NCBI RefSeq assembly: GCF_000969985.1 | Contig: NZ_CP009526.1 | Location: 2,232,001 to 2,296,000 of the forward strand | DNA length: 64,000 bases | Direction: 5' to 3' | Origin: Methanosarcina barkeri str. Wiesmoor | Lineage (GTDB): Archaea; Halobacteriota; Methanosarcinia; Methanosarcinales; Methanosarcinaceae | Shown here: positions 27,493-36,566 of the stretch, in pieces | Layout: each line of letters begins with the position of its first letter | How positions within the stretch are numbered: the first letter of the stretch is position 1 | Made by a program: the position numbers and the translations under genes | Notes under the pieces: model-generated | What the model saw: only the letters and a program-made list of their open reading frames with translations | Databases searched by the model: none | Told to the model about the DNA's origin: nothing

Positions 27493-27669
27493 TTATGAAT
27501 CCTCTGCGTTCATCCTGTTTCTTTCAAAGTTAAGAATTTTTCTGATGATTATTTTTTTAGGCCCTACCCAGAGCTCCTCATTTTCAGGGTAATTTTCCCT
27601 TACATACTCCGAAAGCTCAGTTATGCTCATATCTTCAAGTTTTCTACTGAGTAGATTGAGATCCTCCAC
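27493..27669 (-). CDS. Small hypothetical protein, 58 residues
   Basis: Starts at GTG 27669, preceded by AAGGAAGGTG at good distance, and ends at TAA 27493-27495. The sequence is charged and helical: MEDLNLLSRKLEDMSITELS, EYVRENYPENEELWVGPKKI, then IIRKILNFERN. No cysteines or membrane segment. Codon use and the ribosome-binding site look genuine, but I know no family for it. It converges with the rubredoxin gene. Confidence 0.6.
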   Translation of the reverse strand: MEDLNLLSRKLEDMSITELSEYVRENYPENEELWVGPKKIIIRKILNFERNRMNAEDS

Positions 27670-28236
27670 AAAAACACCTTCCTTACAGGTTTAAGTTTTA
27701 GTCTGGATTTCATTACTGAATTTCTCGTTACTGGATTTTATATTATTCAAATGTTCTTTCCAAACATTTTTAACCTAAAGCTTTAACTTAAAGTTTTAAC
27801 TTAAAGTTTTAACCTAAAGTTTTAACTTAAAGTTTTCTTCGAGTTTTTATTCAATATGAATACACAAACATTATCAGAACGCTTATTTCTGAACATTTTT
27901 ATTTTAATGTTTTCCGAAAACAAAAACTCTATCGGACATTACCATGAACCTTCTCGATACTTGCAGGTTTGTAAATATCAGGTCTTTTATAAATATCCAT
28001 AGTTAATTGTCTGGATCTAATAAATCTTTATCCAATACATATACAACTAATTTAGTACAAATTAGCAGAATATTAATATGTTAGAAAATTTAATGATAAT
28101 CCCAAGATGATGCTTATAAATAGACCTGAAATTTGAACTCTGGCATAAACAACCTGTATGGTTTATAGGAAATCTATACTAAGGAATAAGCAGAGAATCA
28201 GGAACTGGTGGCTCTGATATAAATCATAACGACAGT
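27670..28236. other. A+T-rich region upstream of the sensor kinase
   Basis: Holds a 13-bp tandem repeat (27767-27836) and TATA-like sequence; no gene recognised. Confidence 0.4.
27767..27836. repeat. Five tandem copies of a 13-bp unit
   Basis: TTTTAACTTAAAG and the variants with CCTAAAG repeat five times, upstream of the small minus-strand gene and of the sensor kinase. Confidence 0.85.
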
Positions 28237-30915
28237 ATGGGTATGGAAAATGAAGAAAACTGGATGGCCGAATTTATATTAAATAGCCCTGGCCCTGTCC
28301 TGCGAATAGGAAAAAAAGGAACGGTTCTTTATGCAAATAAAACAGGAAAATCCTTACTTGAAGCTCTAAATAGTAGAATTGGAGAAAAAGCTCCTGATGA
28401 AATCCTTAAACCTGCCCGACGAGTAGTAATCCAAAAGATACCCGCACAGACCGAACTGAAAGTAGACGATAAAATTTATTCAATCATTTTTACCCCCTTA
28501 CTCGCCTTCGAAGGTACGATTCTCTCTGCATTCGAGGTCACATCCCTTAAACAAGCCAAAGAGAAACTACTTTTTAGGCAAAAAAAGTATAAAGTGCTTT
28601 CCCAAATTTCCGAGTTATCTCTCAAGACCTCAGATTTTCAGGCTCTTCTTGATCAAACCCTGCCTCTGGTTGCAACTGCTGTTGGCGCAGAATACTGTAG
28701 CGTCCTGAAACTCTTGCCTGATGGAGATTTTATATTTGAGACCGGAGTCGGCTGGAAGCCAGAGAATATAGGCAGGATCATAAAAAAAGATTCAGCTTCA
28801 AGAGCAGGCTACACTGTGCTTTCAAGCCGGACGATTATGTTAGAAAAGCTGGATAAGAATAACTCCATCAGGACAATGGGCCTCGAAGAAAACCAGGATA
28901 TTATTAGTGGAATCAGTGTGCTCATGGGAACTGTTGAAAAACCCTATGGAGTTCTTATGGCTCACAGCACGAAAAAGGAAAAATTTTTCGAGGAAAATGC
29001 CTGTTTCCTGAGTGCAACTGCAGTAATTTTTTCATTTGTGATTCAAAGAAAAAAAGTGGAAGCTGCACTCCAGGACAAAGTGTATTTCCTGGAAACGCTG
29101 CTGGATACAATTCCGGCCCTCGTGTTTTATAAGGATAGAAAAGGTATTTATCAGGGATGTAACGAGCTCTTTGCAAAAATGATTCTCGGAAGTTCAAAAG
29201 AAAGAATAGCCGGACACTCTATATACGACCTTTTTAAAGCAAGTTCTCCAGAACTCGAGGATATTCCAGAACTCGAGGATGCTTATGAAAGAATGGACAA
29301 GCAGCTGTTCCAGAAGGGAGGAAGCCATGCTTACGAGGCCAAAGTGGTGTGCTCTGATGGACTCAGAAGGGACTTCATTTTCAATAAGGCTATATACAAA
29401 AGTTTCTGCGGGACTGTAGAAGGACTTATAGGAGTAATGCTTGACATTACGGGACGCAAAAAAACAGAAGAAAAGCTGCAAAAAAGTGAGGAGAGATACC
29501 GCATTATTGCGGAACAGACAGGACAACTGATATATGATATTGACCTGAAAAATGGTCTTGTTGAGTGGGCGGGAGCAGTTAATGAACTCACAGGTTACAG
29601 CAATAAAGAAATTGAGAATCTTGATTTTTACGATTGGCTCGAGCATATTCATTCGGAAGATTACAGAAGAGTGCAGCAGACATTGAAAAATTGCTGGAAC
29701 ACAGGAGAAAAATTCAATGAAGAATTCAGGTTCAAGCGAAAGGACGGAAGCTATATTTTTGTAAAAAATAAAGGAGTATATTTGCGAGATGACGAAGACT
29801 TTATATGCCGGGCTCTAGGGGTAATGGAAGACGTTACCGAGATCAAACAGTCTTCAGAAAAACTGAGAGAAAGCGAAGAACTCTACAGGTCATTTTTGCA
29901 GAATTTCAAAGGAATTTCATTTAAGCTGGGTCCCGATTTTACCCCACTTTTAATGCAGGGAGCTGTGGAGGAAATAACAGGGTACATAGAAGATGACCTC
30001 ACTTCCGGCCGAATAAAACTGATTGGTCTCATTAATCCTGAAGATATGAAAATGCTCGAGAAAAGTATGGAAAAAATGAATTCATCACCGAACTCTATCA
30101 GGGAGTATGATTACAGGCTCAAGAGGAAAGACGGAAGTGTAAGATGGATCCACGAGCTAATCCACAATGTTTGTAATGCTTCGGGAGAAACCATGTTTAT
30201 TCAGGGGTATGCTTATGACATTACCCAGAGGAAAAAAGCTGAGGAGACTCTTGAGAAAGCCGAGAAAATTGGCATGAGAGAGACCCATCATCGGATTAAA
30301 AATAACCTTCAAATAGTTTCTTCCATGCTCAGCCTTCAGGCTGACAAGTTCAAAGACAAGGAGGTTATTGAGGCCTTCAGGGAGAGTGAAAACCGTGTGA
30401 TTTCCATGTCCATTATTCATGAAGAACTTTATAAGTCAGAGGATGTGGCAAGTATTGATTTTGCAGCATACCTCCGAAAACTGACTGCGGACATTCTGCA
30501 CTCTTACAGGATCGGAAATGAGAAGGTCAAGCTTATCCTTGAGGTGGACAGTACACTTTTTGGAGTTGACACTGCCATTCCACTGGGAATTATAATTAAT
30601 GAACTTTTCTCAAACTCTCTTAAGTATGCGTTTCCAAAAGATGTAGAAGGAAAGATCAGGATTTCCCTCTCCCGAAATGATGTTGAATGTCAAAAAACAG
30701 GAGAAGCAACAGAAACTAATTTTCCAGAGTTGCCTTCCAGTTTTACTCTTGTCTACTCGGACAACGGGGGCTATTTTCCAGAAAAAGTGGATTTCAAAAA
30801 TTCGAAAACCCTGGGTTTGCAACTTGTAAATGCTCTCGTTGAACAGATTAATGGAACAATTGAGCTTGAAAGAGGGAATGAAACAAAATACACTATCAGA
30901 TTTGAAGATAAATGA
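28237..30915 (+). CDS. Multi-PAS/GAF sensor histidine kinase (HisKA_2 type)
   Basis: 892 residues, no transmembrane segment, so a cytoplasmic sensor. Order: PAS (~10-110), GAF (~115-270, FQALLDQTLPLVATAVGAEY), then three PAS/PAC units (~280-395, ~410-540, ~545-665, each ending in a D(I/V)T motif). The dimerisation domain carries the phosphoacceptor histidine in ETHHRIKNNLQIVSSMLSLQ (~685), and an HATPase domain has the N-box NELFSNSLKYAF (~790) and SDNGG. The HHRIKNNLQ form is the HisKA_2 type common in Methanosarcina. No response regulator is next to it. Which ligand or redox signal it reads is unknown. ATG 28237 lacks a convincing ribosome-binding site. Confidence 0.92.
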   Translation: MGMENEENWMAEFILNSPGPVLRIGKKGTVLYANKTGKSLLEALNSRIGEKAPDEILKPARRVVIQKIPAQTELKVDDKIYSIIFTPLLAFEGTILSAFEVTSLKQAKEKLLFRQKKYKVLSQISELSLKTSDFQALLDQTLPLVATAVGAEYCSVLKLLPDGDFIFETGVGWKPENIGRIIKKDSASRAGYTVLSSRTIMLEKLDKNNSIRTMGLEENQDIISGISVLMGTVEKPYGVLMAHSTKKEKFFEENACFLSATAVIFSFVIQRKKVEAALQDKVYFLETLLDTIPALVFYKDRKGIYQGCNELFAKMILGSSKERIAGHSIYDLFKASSPELEDIPELEDAYERMDKQLFQKGGSHAYEAKVVCSDGLRRDFIFNKAIYKSFCGTVEGLIGVMLDITGRKKTEEKLQKSEERYRIIAEQTGQLIYDIDLKNGLVEWAGAVNELTGYSNKEIENLDFYDWLEHIHSEDYRRVQQTLKNCWNTGEKFNEEFRFKRKDGSYIFVKNKGVYLRDDEDFICRALGVMEDVTEIKQSSEKLRESEELYRSFLQNFKGISFKLGPDFTPLLMQGAVEEITGYIEDDLTSGRIKLIGLINPEDMKMLEKSMEKMNSSPNSIREYDYRLKRKDGSVRWIHELIHNVCNASGETMFIQGYAYDITQRKKAEETLEKAEKIGMRETHHRIKNNLQIVSSMLSLQADKFKDKEVIEAFRESENRVISMSIIHEELYKSEDVASIDFAAYLRKLTADILHSYRIGNEKVKLILEVDSTLFGVDTAIPLGIIINELFSNSLKYAFPKDVEGKIRISLSRNDVECQKTGEATETNFPELPSSFTLVYSDNGGYFPEKVDFKNSKTLGLQLVNALVEQINGTIELERGNETKYTIRFEDK

Positions 30916-31518
30916 TAATCCTCAAAAAATGGAAACAATTTCTTGCATTTTATAATTCAATTAATTTTGCTGTCAAAACTGAGATTCATTGGTTTTCTTA
31001 TTCCCTCTTCTTAATTGAGTTTTCCTGGTTAGTTTTCTTTTCATTTATCTTGGTAGTAGAAGATTGTATCCTTGAAATTAAGCCGCTTGATGTCATTGTA
31101 GTTTCTGATCATATTTAATAGAGTCAGCAGTACATTTGAGATGCCATCTCTGGCTCAACTAATCAGAGAAAAAAGTTCAATGAATGGAAATTCCTCGATT
31201 TCCACTCAATTTGAAGAGGATACATTTTTGCTAATTTTTTCTTATACTATTTTTTATATTTGTTATCTTAATACTTCTGTTCAATACTATATCTTGCTAA
31301 TTTTATAATTTTTATTTATCTTAATATATACATTATAGTTTATATTCAACGTTAACAAAATCCGAAAGTTTTATGTATTATTTTTAAAATTATTAGTAAC
31401 ACTAAAAAAATACTATATATATATTTTGTATTACTCATTAAATAACATTTTCTGTCAAGTGCTATTTTTATGGCCAGATTATGAAGACATTAATTCAATA
31501 AATTTGGAGAAAAAAAGC
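30916..31518. other. Intergenic region upstream of the FmdE-like gene
   Basis: Very A+T-rich, with TATA-like sequence near 31411-31425. A 68-codon frame overlapping the kinase stop codon lacks support. AATTTGGAG before ATG 31519 is the ribosome-binding site of the next gene. Confidence 0.4.
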
Positions 31519-33633
31519 ATGATAAAATCAGGTATAAAAAATCTAAGGAGAATAAGTACAAAATCTATTTATCTTGTTTTCCTGACAGCCCTTGTTTTGT
31601 CTCTTGGAGCTGTTCCAGGAATGGCAGCTGAAGGTTGTCACTATAACTCGAATTTAATGGGTCAGGTCTTTGCTGCAGCCGAAGCAGACCTCGGAGTTGT
31701 TGGACCACAAAACACACTCATTATTACAGATATAGGCTCTCCTGCAGAGTCTTATGTTTTCCTGGATGATTTCTACTCAGAGTTTGATAACAGGAATCTT
31801 CTATACACAAAAAATCTCCTCACTGTCGAGAATTCACGGAATAGTCCTCTATGGTTTGCATTTTTCAATAAATGCGATGGAAACTGTACCTATGTCGAGG
31901 TCTCTTATGAAAACGAAAGTAACATTAGCTACAAGGTAACTGAAAACATAAACTTTGATAAGCTTTCGAAAACCAATGAATCGAGAGATGCATGGAGTGA
32001 AAAGGTAAACAATTTGGTATTTAATGGGCACGAGTTTGCTATTCTTACAATAGCTAATGCTTGGGCTACCGGAAATCTTGACTATGAGCTTATGCAGTGC
32101 CTGGAACTACACAATCATTTCTGTCCAGGAGTTTCCAGCGGTTACGTGCTTGCAAACTGGATGGAAGAAAACTATCCTCTTAAGGACGGAGTGAGTTACA
32201 CGGTTTTCTCCTGCCCTAACTGGTGCAAAGAAGATGTTTTCGTAAAGCGCTGGGATGTGACTCCGGGAACAGGAGGTATCTGGGTCTCGGCATTAACGGA
32301 TAACGAAACCGAAGCTCTTGGAGGTTCTCCTGCAGGTATTTTCGTGGTGAAGGATAAAAATGCCGGAACTATGAAAGCAGTAGTCCTCGGGTTTAACTTT
32401 GACGTTGTCAATGCGAACTGTGGTGCAAAAGACACTGATCCAGGATGGGTCTCGAAATATTTAGCTGATCTCTGGCTTATGGATCAGAAAAACTGGGACA
32501 CAGAAGGACTTGTTTCAGTAATTTCAGTAATGGATATCGATGCCGATACCCTGAGCGAAATGAAGCTGGCAGACAATAATCCTTATGTGGTTCTCGGGCT
32601 GCTTAATTCCACAGAGAGTACTCAGTCCTCGGCAGCTGAAGGTCGTCACCGTAACTCGAATTTAATGGGTCAGGTCTTTGCTGCAGCCGAAGCAGACCTC
32701 GGAGTTGTTGGACCACAAAACACACTCATTATTACAGATATAGGCTCCCCTGCAGAGTCCTATGTTTTCCTGGATGATTTCTACTCAGAGTTTGATAACA
32801 GGAATCTTCTATACACAAAAAATCTCCTCACTGTCGAGAATTCACGGAATAGTCCTCTATGGTTTTCATTTTTCAATAAATGCGATGGAAATTGTACCTA
32901 TGTCGAGGTCTCTTATGAAAACGAAAGTAACATTAGCTACAAGGTAACTGAAAACATAAACTTTGATAAGCTTTCGAAAACCAATGAATCGAGAGATGCA
33001 TGGAGTGAAAAGGTAAACAATTCGGTATTTAATGGGCACGAGTTTGCTATTCTTACAATAGCTAATGCTTGGGCTACCGGAAATCTCGACTATGAGCTTA
33101 TGCAGTGCCTGGGACTGCACAATCATTTCTGTCCAGGAGTTTCCAGCGGTTACGCGCTTGCAAACTGGATGGAAGAAAACTATCCGCTTAAGGACGGAGT
33201 GAGTTACACGGTTTTCTCCTGCCCTAACTGGTGCAAAGAAGATGTTTTCGTAAAGCGCTGGGATGTGACTCCGGGAACAGGAGGTATCTGGGTCTCGGCA
33301 TTAACGGATAACGAAACCGAAGCTCTTGGAGGTTCTCCTGCAGGTATTTTCGTGGTGAAGGATAAAAATGCCGGAACTATGAAAGCAGTAGTCCTCGGGT
33401 TTAACTTTGACGTTGTCAATGCGAACTGTGGTGCAAAAGACACTGATCCAGGATGGGTCTCGAAATATTTAGCTGATCTCTGGCTTATGGATCAGAAAAA
33501 TTGGGACACAGAAGGACTTATCTCAGTGATTTCAGTAATGGATATCGATGCCGATACCCTGAACGAAATGAAGCTGGCAGATAATAATCCTTATGTAGTT
33601 CTCGGGCTGCTTAATTCGACAGAGACTAATTAA
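31519..33633 (+). CDS. Secreted protein of two nearly identical FmdE-like domains
   Basis: 704 residues from ATG 31519, preferred over an upstream in-frame start because GGAG precedes it and the protein then begins with a signal peptide (basic MIKSGIKNLRRISTK, then LVFLTALVLSLGAVPGMAAE). The rest is two copies of about 336 residues. Each carries the FmdE-type motif LHNHFCPGVSSGYVLANWME and cysteines in FSCPNWCKEDVF and NANCGAKD. FmdE domains occur with formylmethanofuran dehydrogenase genes; several bind metal through this H-x-H-x-C motif. An exported, duplicated form suggests metal or cofactor binding at the cell surface, which is inference. The two halves differ at only about eight residues. 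Confidence 0.82.
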   Translation: MIKSGIKNLRRISTKSIYLVFLTALVLSLGAVPGMAAEGCHYNSNLMGQVFAAAEADLGVVGPQNTLIITDIGSPAESYVFLDDFYSEFDNRNLLYTKNLLTVENSRNSPLWFAFFNKCDGNCTYVEVSYENESNISYKVTENINFDKLSKTNESRDAWSEKVNNLVFNGHEFAILTIANAWATGNLDYELMQCLELHNHFCPGVSSGYVLANWMEENYPLKDGVSYTVFSCPNWCKEDVFVKRWDVTPGTGGIWVSALTDNETEALGGSPAGIFVVKDKNAGTMKAVVLGFNFDVVNANCGAKDTDPGWVSKYLADLWLMDQKNWDTEGLVSVISVMDIDADTLSEMKLADNNPYVVLGLLNSTESTQSSAAEGRHRNSNLMGQVFAAAEADLGVVGPQNTLIITDIGSPAESYVFLDDFYSEFDNRNLLYTKNLLTVENSRNSPLWFSFFNKCDGNCTYVEVSYENESNISYKVTENINFDKLSKTNESRDAWSEKVNNSVFNGHEFAILTIANAWATGNLDYELMQCLGLHNHFCPGVSSGYALANWMEENYPLKDGVSYTVFSCPNWCKEDVFVKRWDVTPGTGGIWVSALTDNETEALGGSPAGIFVVKDKNAGTMKAVVLGFNFDVVNANCGAKDTDPGWVSKYLADLWLMDQKNWDTEGLISVISVMDIDADTLNEMKLADNNPYVVLGLLNSTETN
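31624..33633 (+). repeat. 1008-bp tandem duplication within the FmdE-like gene
   Basis: Bases 31624-32631 recur at 32632 to the stop with very few substitutions, in frame. The linker is STESTQSS followed by the restart of AAEG. Confidence 0.95.
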
Positions 33634-33714
33634 TCCCTTGAAAAATTAAGCTAGTAGAACAGGTAATAAACTAAATGATTTAAACCCTCACAAAAAATTT
33701 AAGTAGATGTGTTT

Positions 33715-33775
33715 GAGGATTCTAGTAATCCTCATATCTTCCTCCTTCTCTTCCTTTTTTATTTTTTGTTGTTCT
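33715..33775 (+). terminator. Stem-loop and T-rich tract after the FmdE-like gene
   Basis: GAGGATT-CTAGT-AATCCTC (33715-33733) is followed by a pyrimidine-rich tract with TTTTTTATTTTTTG. It lies about 80 nt after the stop codon. Confidence 0.7.
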
Positions 33776-34009
33776 GACATTTTTCCTGAAATCCGTCTAC
33801 TTTCTTTCTGGCATGTTCTGATCTTTTGGTTTTTGACTGTTACATGCATTTAGTTATAGGGTAGGGTTATAGAATTCTTTATTACCTAAACGTACATGAA
33901 ATTCTTCTAATTACAGGCACAAAGAAATGAAAGTACTTGAAAGAACTTTCATGCTAACTTTCATGCCAAACAGAATTCTTATTAATAACACGGAATTCTT
34001 CATTATCAG

Positions 34010-34284
34010 CCTATATTCGGCAGATCGACATAAGGGATTTAACTGTTTATATTGATATCGTTTTTGAACATTTACTAAATTTGCATTAAATATAAAACTG
34101 GTTAACGTGTAGCTTAACTCCCATGATATATAAACACCGAATCATTTTCCATTAAAGTTCAGTATGAGAGATTATGTTTGGATCATATGTAAACCTCACA
34201 ACTGCACACAATAAGGGACCATCATTTTAAAATCACCATCAACAAAAATTATCGAAAATGAAATGTCGACCTGCCGAATATAGG
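34010..34284 (+). mobile_element. Miniature inverted-repeat element, family B, copy 2
   Basis: 275 bp, homologous throughout to 21937-22214 and in the same orientation. Ends CCTATATTCGGCAGATCGAC... and ...GACCTGCCGAATATAGG are inverted repeats. No target duplication is evident, unlike copy 1. Confidence 0.85.
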
Positions 34285-34598
34285 ATGGGTTAATAACATT
34301 TATTGAAAAGTTCAGATATGAGAACAGCAGGCAAACTGTGTTCAGTTATGATGACCTAAAACATTTTGTAGAGCCACAAATAGTCAAATCTAAGCTACAA
34401 AAAATCAAACAAACAACATCCAGTATGAAAGTAACAAAGATAGTATAGATATCTTTTTAAGCGATTTTTAAAGAAAATGTATAGATTTTGATATAAAATC
34501 TACGTAACTTATTCAAAAGCAATCTTTTTTGTATATTACGTTCTTTTTTCAATTCAGAATGTTTTTGTCATATAAGCTCAGAAATAATATTCCTGTGT

Positions 34599-34626
34599 AT
34601 CAAACTTTTTTTAAAAAAAAGTTTGA
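34599..34626. other. 28-bp near-perfect palindrome
   Basis: ATCAAACTTTTTTT followed directly by AAAAAAAAGTTTGAT, with almost no loop. It could form a cruciform or a hairpin terminator; it is about 230 nt before the next gene. Confidence 0.5.
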
Positions 34627-34853
34627 TCAAAAATTCTCTCAAAAACAGCGCGATGTGAGTTGAACCAGATAATACAGGCTTCTGCTAAGAACTCATCTGA
34701 AACTTGATGTTATTTGGAGTTTGATATTTCTGGTACTTCAGGTTTTAGAATTGTCTGGTACCTCAGGTTTTAGAATTGATATAACTGATATTTTATATGA
34801 CATAAGGAAAAAAGATATTAAAAATATATACAGCGAGGATAGGCGAATTGTGA

Positions 34854-36566
34854 ATGCTAATAGGAATTGATGTCGGAGGCACTACCACGGATGCAGTGCT
34901 TATCCAGAATGGAGAAGTGTACAGTACTGCCAAGGTTTCCACTGAACACGGAAATCTACTAAATTCACTGCTTGAGGCCCTTGATGCTGTCAGCAAAGAT
35001 GTCCCTCCTGAGCAGCTGGAAAGAGTAGTGTTCAGTACAACCGTGATAACAAATCTCATTGCCGAAGGCAAAACTGACCGTGTAGCCCTGGTATTAATTC
35101 CAGGACCCGGGGTTAACCCGGCAAGCTATACCTTTCCTGACAGCTTTTATCTAAAAGGGGCTATGGATTACAGGGGAAGGGAAATCGATCCCCTCGATGA
35201 GGCTGAGATCAGGAGAACTGTAGGTTCGGTCCAGGAGTCTGGATTTTCAAGAGCAGCCATTATAAGTAAGTTCGGGCAGAGGAACCCTTCCCATGAACTT
35301 AGGATAGAGGAGATTTTCAGGGAGATCTATCCTGACTGTAAACTGGAACTTGGGCATAAGGTTTCGGGAAAACTGAACTTCCCAAGAAGAATAGCAACTG
35401 CAATGCTTGCTTCTGCCACCAGGGAGCGCTATCAGGAGTTCGTTGAGAAAATCAAGAGAGCCCTTGAGGAGAGAAACATCAGGGCTCCTGTGTATATCCT
35501 GAAAGCCGATGGAGGAACTCTACCAGTTGATAAATCGATAGAGTTCCCTGTGGAAACTATCTTTTCGGGTCCTGCTGCCAGCACAATTGGAGCTCTTGCC
35601 CTTACACCTGAAGGGCAGACCTCAGTGGTAGTAGATATAGGAGGGACTACCACAGACCTTGCGTTAATTCTGTCAGGCAAGCCTCTTTTTGCTTCCAAAG
35701 GCGCAAAACTCGGAGATTTCCTTACACATGTCAGAGCTTTTGCAGTCCGCTCGATAGCTGTAGGAGGAGACAGTGTTGTAAGGGTTAAAGACCTGAACTC
35801 CGGCACAAAACAGATAACAATCGGCCCTGATAGATCCGGCCCGGCTTATTGCATGGGAGGAAAAGAAACTACTCCCACAGATGCCCTGAAGTTCCTCGGG
35901 CTTATTGAGGTAGGAAATCCCGAACGTGCAAGCGAGGCGATCAAAGCTACAGCTTCTAAGCTTGGAAAATCAGAAACTGAAACTGCATCTCTGATTGTAG
36001 ATAGAGTTGCACAGATGATTGCTGATGCGGTAAATGAGATGTTTTTTGAATGGGAACAGGAGCCTGCCTATCGGGTATGGGAGGTCCTGCAAGAGAAAAA
36101 GGCAAGGCCTGAAAATGTAGTTGGAATCGGAGGGGGTGCGAAGGGGCTTATTGCAGAGATTGCGAAAAAACTTAATGCAAGCCCTGTTATTCCCGAACAC
36201 GCCGAGGTAGGAAATGCCATAGGGGCAGCCGTTGCAAGGCCCACGATTACTCTGAACCTGCACATTGATACTGAACAGAAAGTTTACTCTGTTGCCGAGG
36301 AAGGGGAGATTGTCAGTCTAAACACAACAAAGTTCAGGAACTTGAATAAAATCAGCCTCGATGAAGCTGAAACCCTGGCAGCAGAACTCTTGAGAGGACG
36401 TGCGGAAGACTTCGGAATTTCCGAGTATGCAGATGAAGCCGAGATTGTTAATAGTGATGTCTTCAATGTCGTCAATGGTTGGTATACTACAGGGCGGCTT
36501 TTTGACGTAAACATGCAGATTCCTGCAGGCCTGATTCCTGAATGGAAAAGGAGGGAAAAAGCATGA
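34854..36566 (+). CDS. Hydantoinase/oxoprolinase family protein (HyuA type)
   Basis: 570 residues. An N-terminal ASKHA-type phosphate loop MLIGIDVGGTTTDAVLI is followed by a second one, VVVDIGGTTTDLALI (~260), and the C-terminal motif GIGGGAKGLIAEIAKKLN (~425). The family hydrolyses N-C bonds of cyclic imides such as hydantoins or 5-oxoproline with ATP. Here it is shorter than the classical oxoprolinase subunit and no HyuB-type gene is adjacent. Its stop overlaps the ATG of the deacetylase-family gene (ATGA), so the two are translationally coupled. The true substrate is unknown; the coupling suggests both act on one amide-containing compound. Confidence 0.88.
   Translation: MLIGIDVGGTTTDAVLIQNGEVYSTAKVSTEHGNLLNSLLEALDAVSKDVPPEQLERVVFSTTVITNLIAEGKTDRVALVLIPGPGVNPASYTFPDSFYLKGAMDYRGREIDPLDEAEIRRTVGSVQESGFSRAAIISKFGQRNPSHELRIEEIFREIYPDCKLELGHKVSGKLNFPRRIATAMLASATRERYQEFVEKIKRALEERNIRAPVYILKADGGTLPVDKSIEFPVETIFSGPAASTIGALALTPEGQTSVVVDIGGTTTDLALILSGKPLFASKGAKLGDFLTHVRAFAVRSIAVGGDSVVRVKDLNSGTKQITIGPDRSGPAYCMGGKETTPTDALKFLGLIEVGNPERASEAIKATASKLGKSETETASLIVDRVAQMIADAVNEMFFEWEQEPAYRVWEVLQEKKARPENVVGIGGGAKGLIAEIAKKLNASPVIPEHAEVGNAIGAAVARPTITLNLHIDTEQKVYSVAEEGEIVSLNTTKFRNLNKISLDEAETLAAELLRGRAEDFGISEYADEAEIVNSDVFNVVNGWYTTGRLFDVNMQIPAGLIPEWKRREKA

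Larger units (their letters stand above)
33776..34853. other. Intergenic region with a miniature element and a palindrome
   Basis: Contains the family B element (34010-34284), a palindrome (34599-34626) and a 24-bp direct repeat (TCTGGTACTTCAGGTTTTAG..., at about 34729 and 34754) just upstream of the hydantoinase-type gene. No gene seen. Confidence 0.45.

Noticed and set aside
28219..28237. ATA in frame before the sensor kinase as a sixth AUA start
   Set aside because: GGTGG 7 nt upstream is only a weak match to the anti-Shine-Dalgarno sequence, and a normal ATG follows at 28237.
30912..31118. 68-codon frame overlapping the sensor-kinase stop (ATGA)
   Set aside because: The overlap looks like coupling, but there is no ribosome-binding site and the hydrophobic, A+T-driven sequence shows no family.
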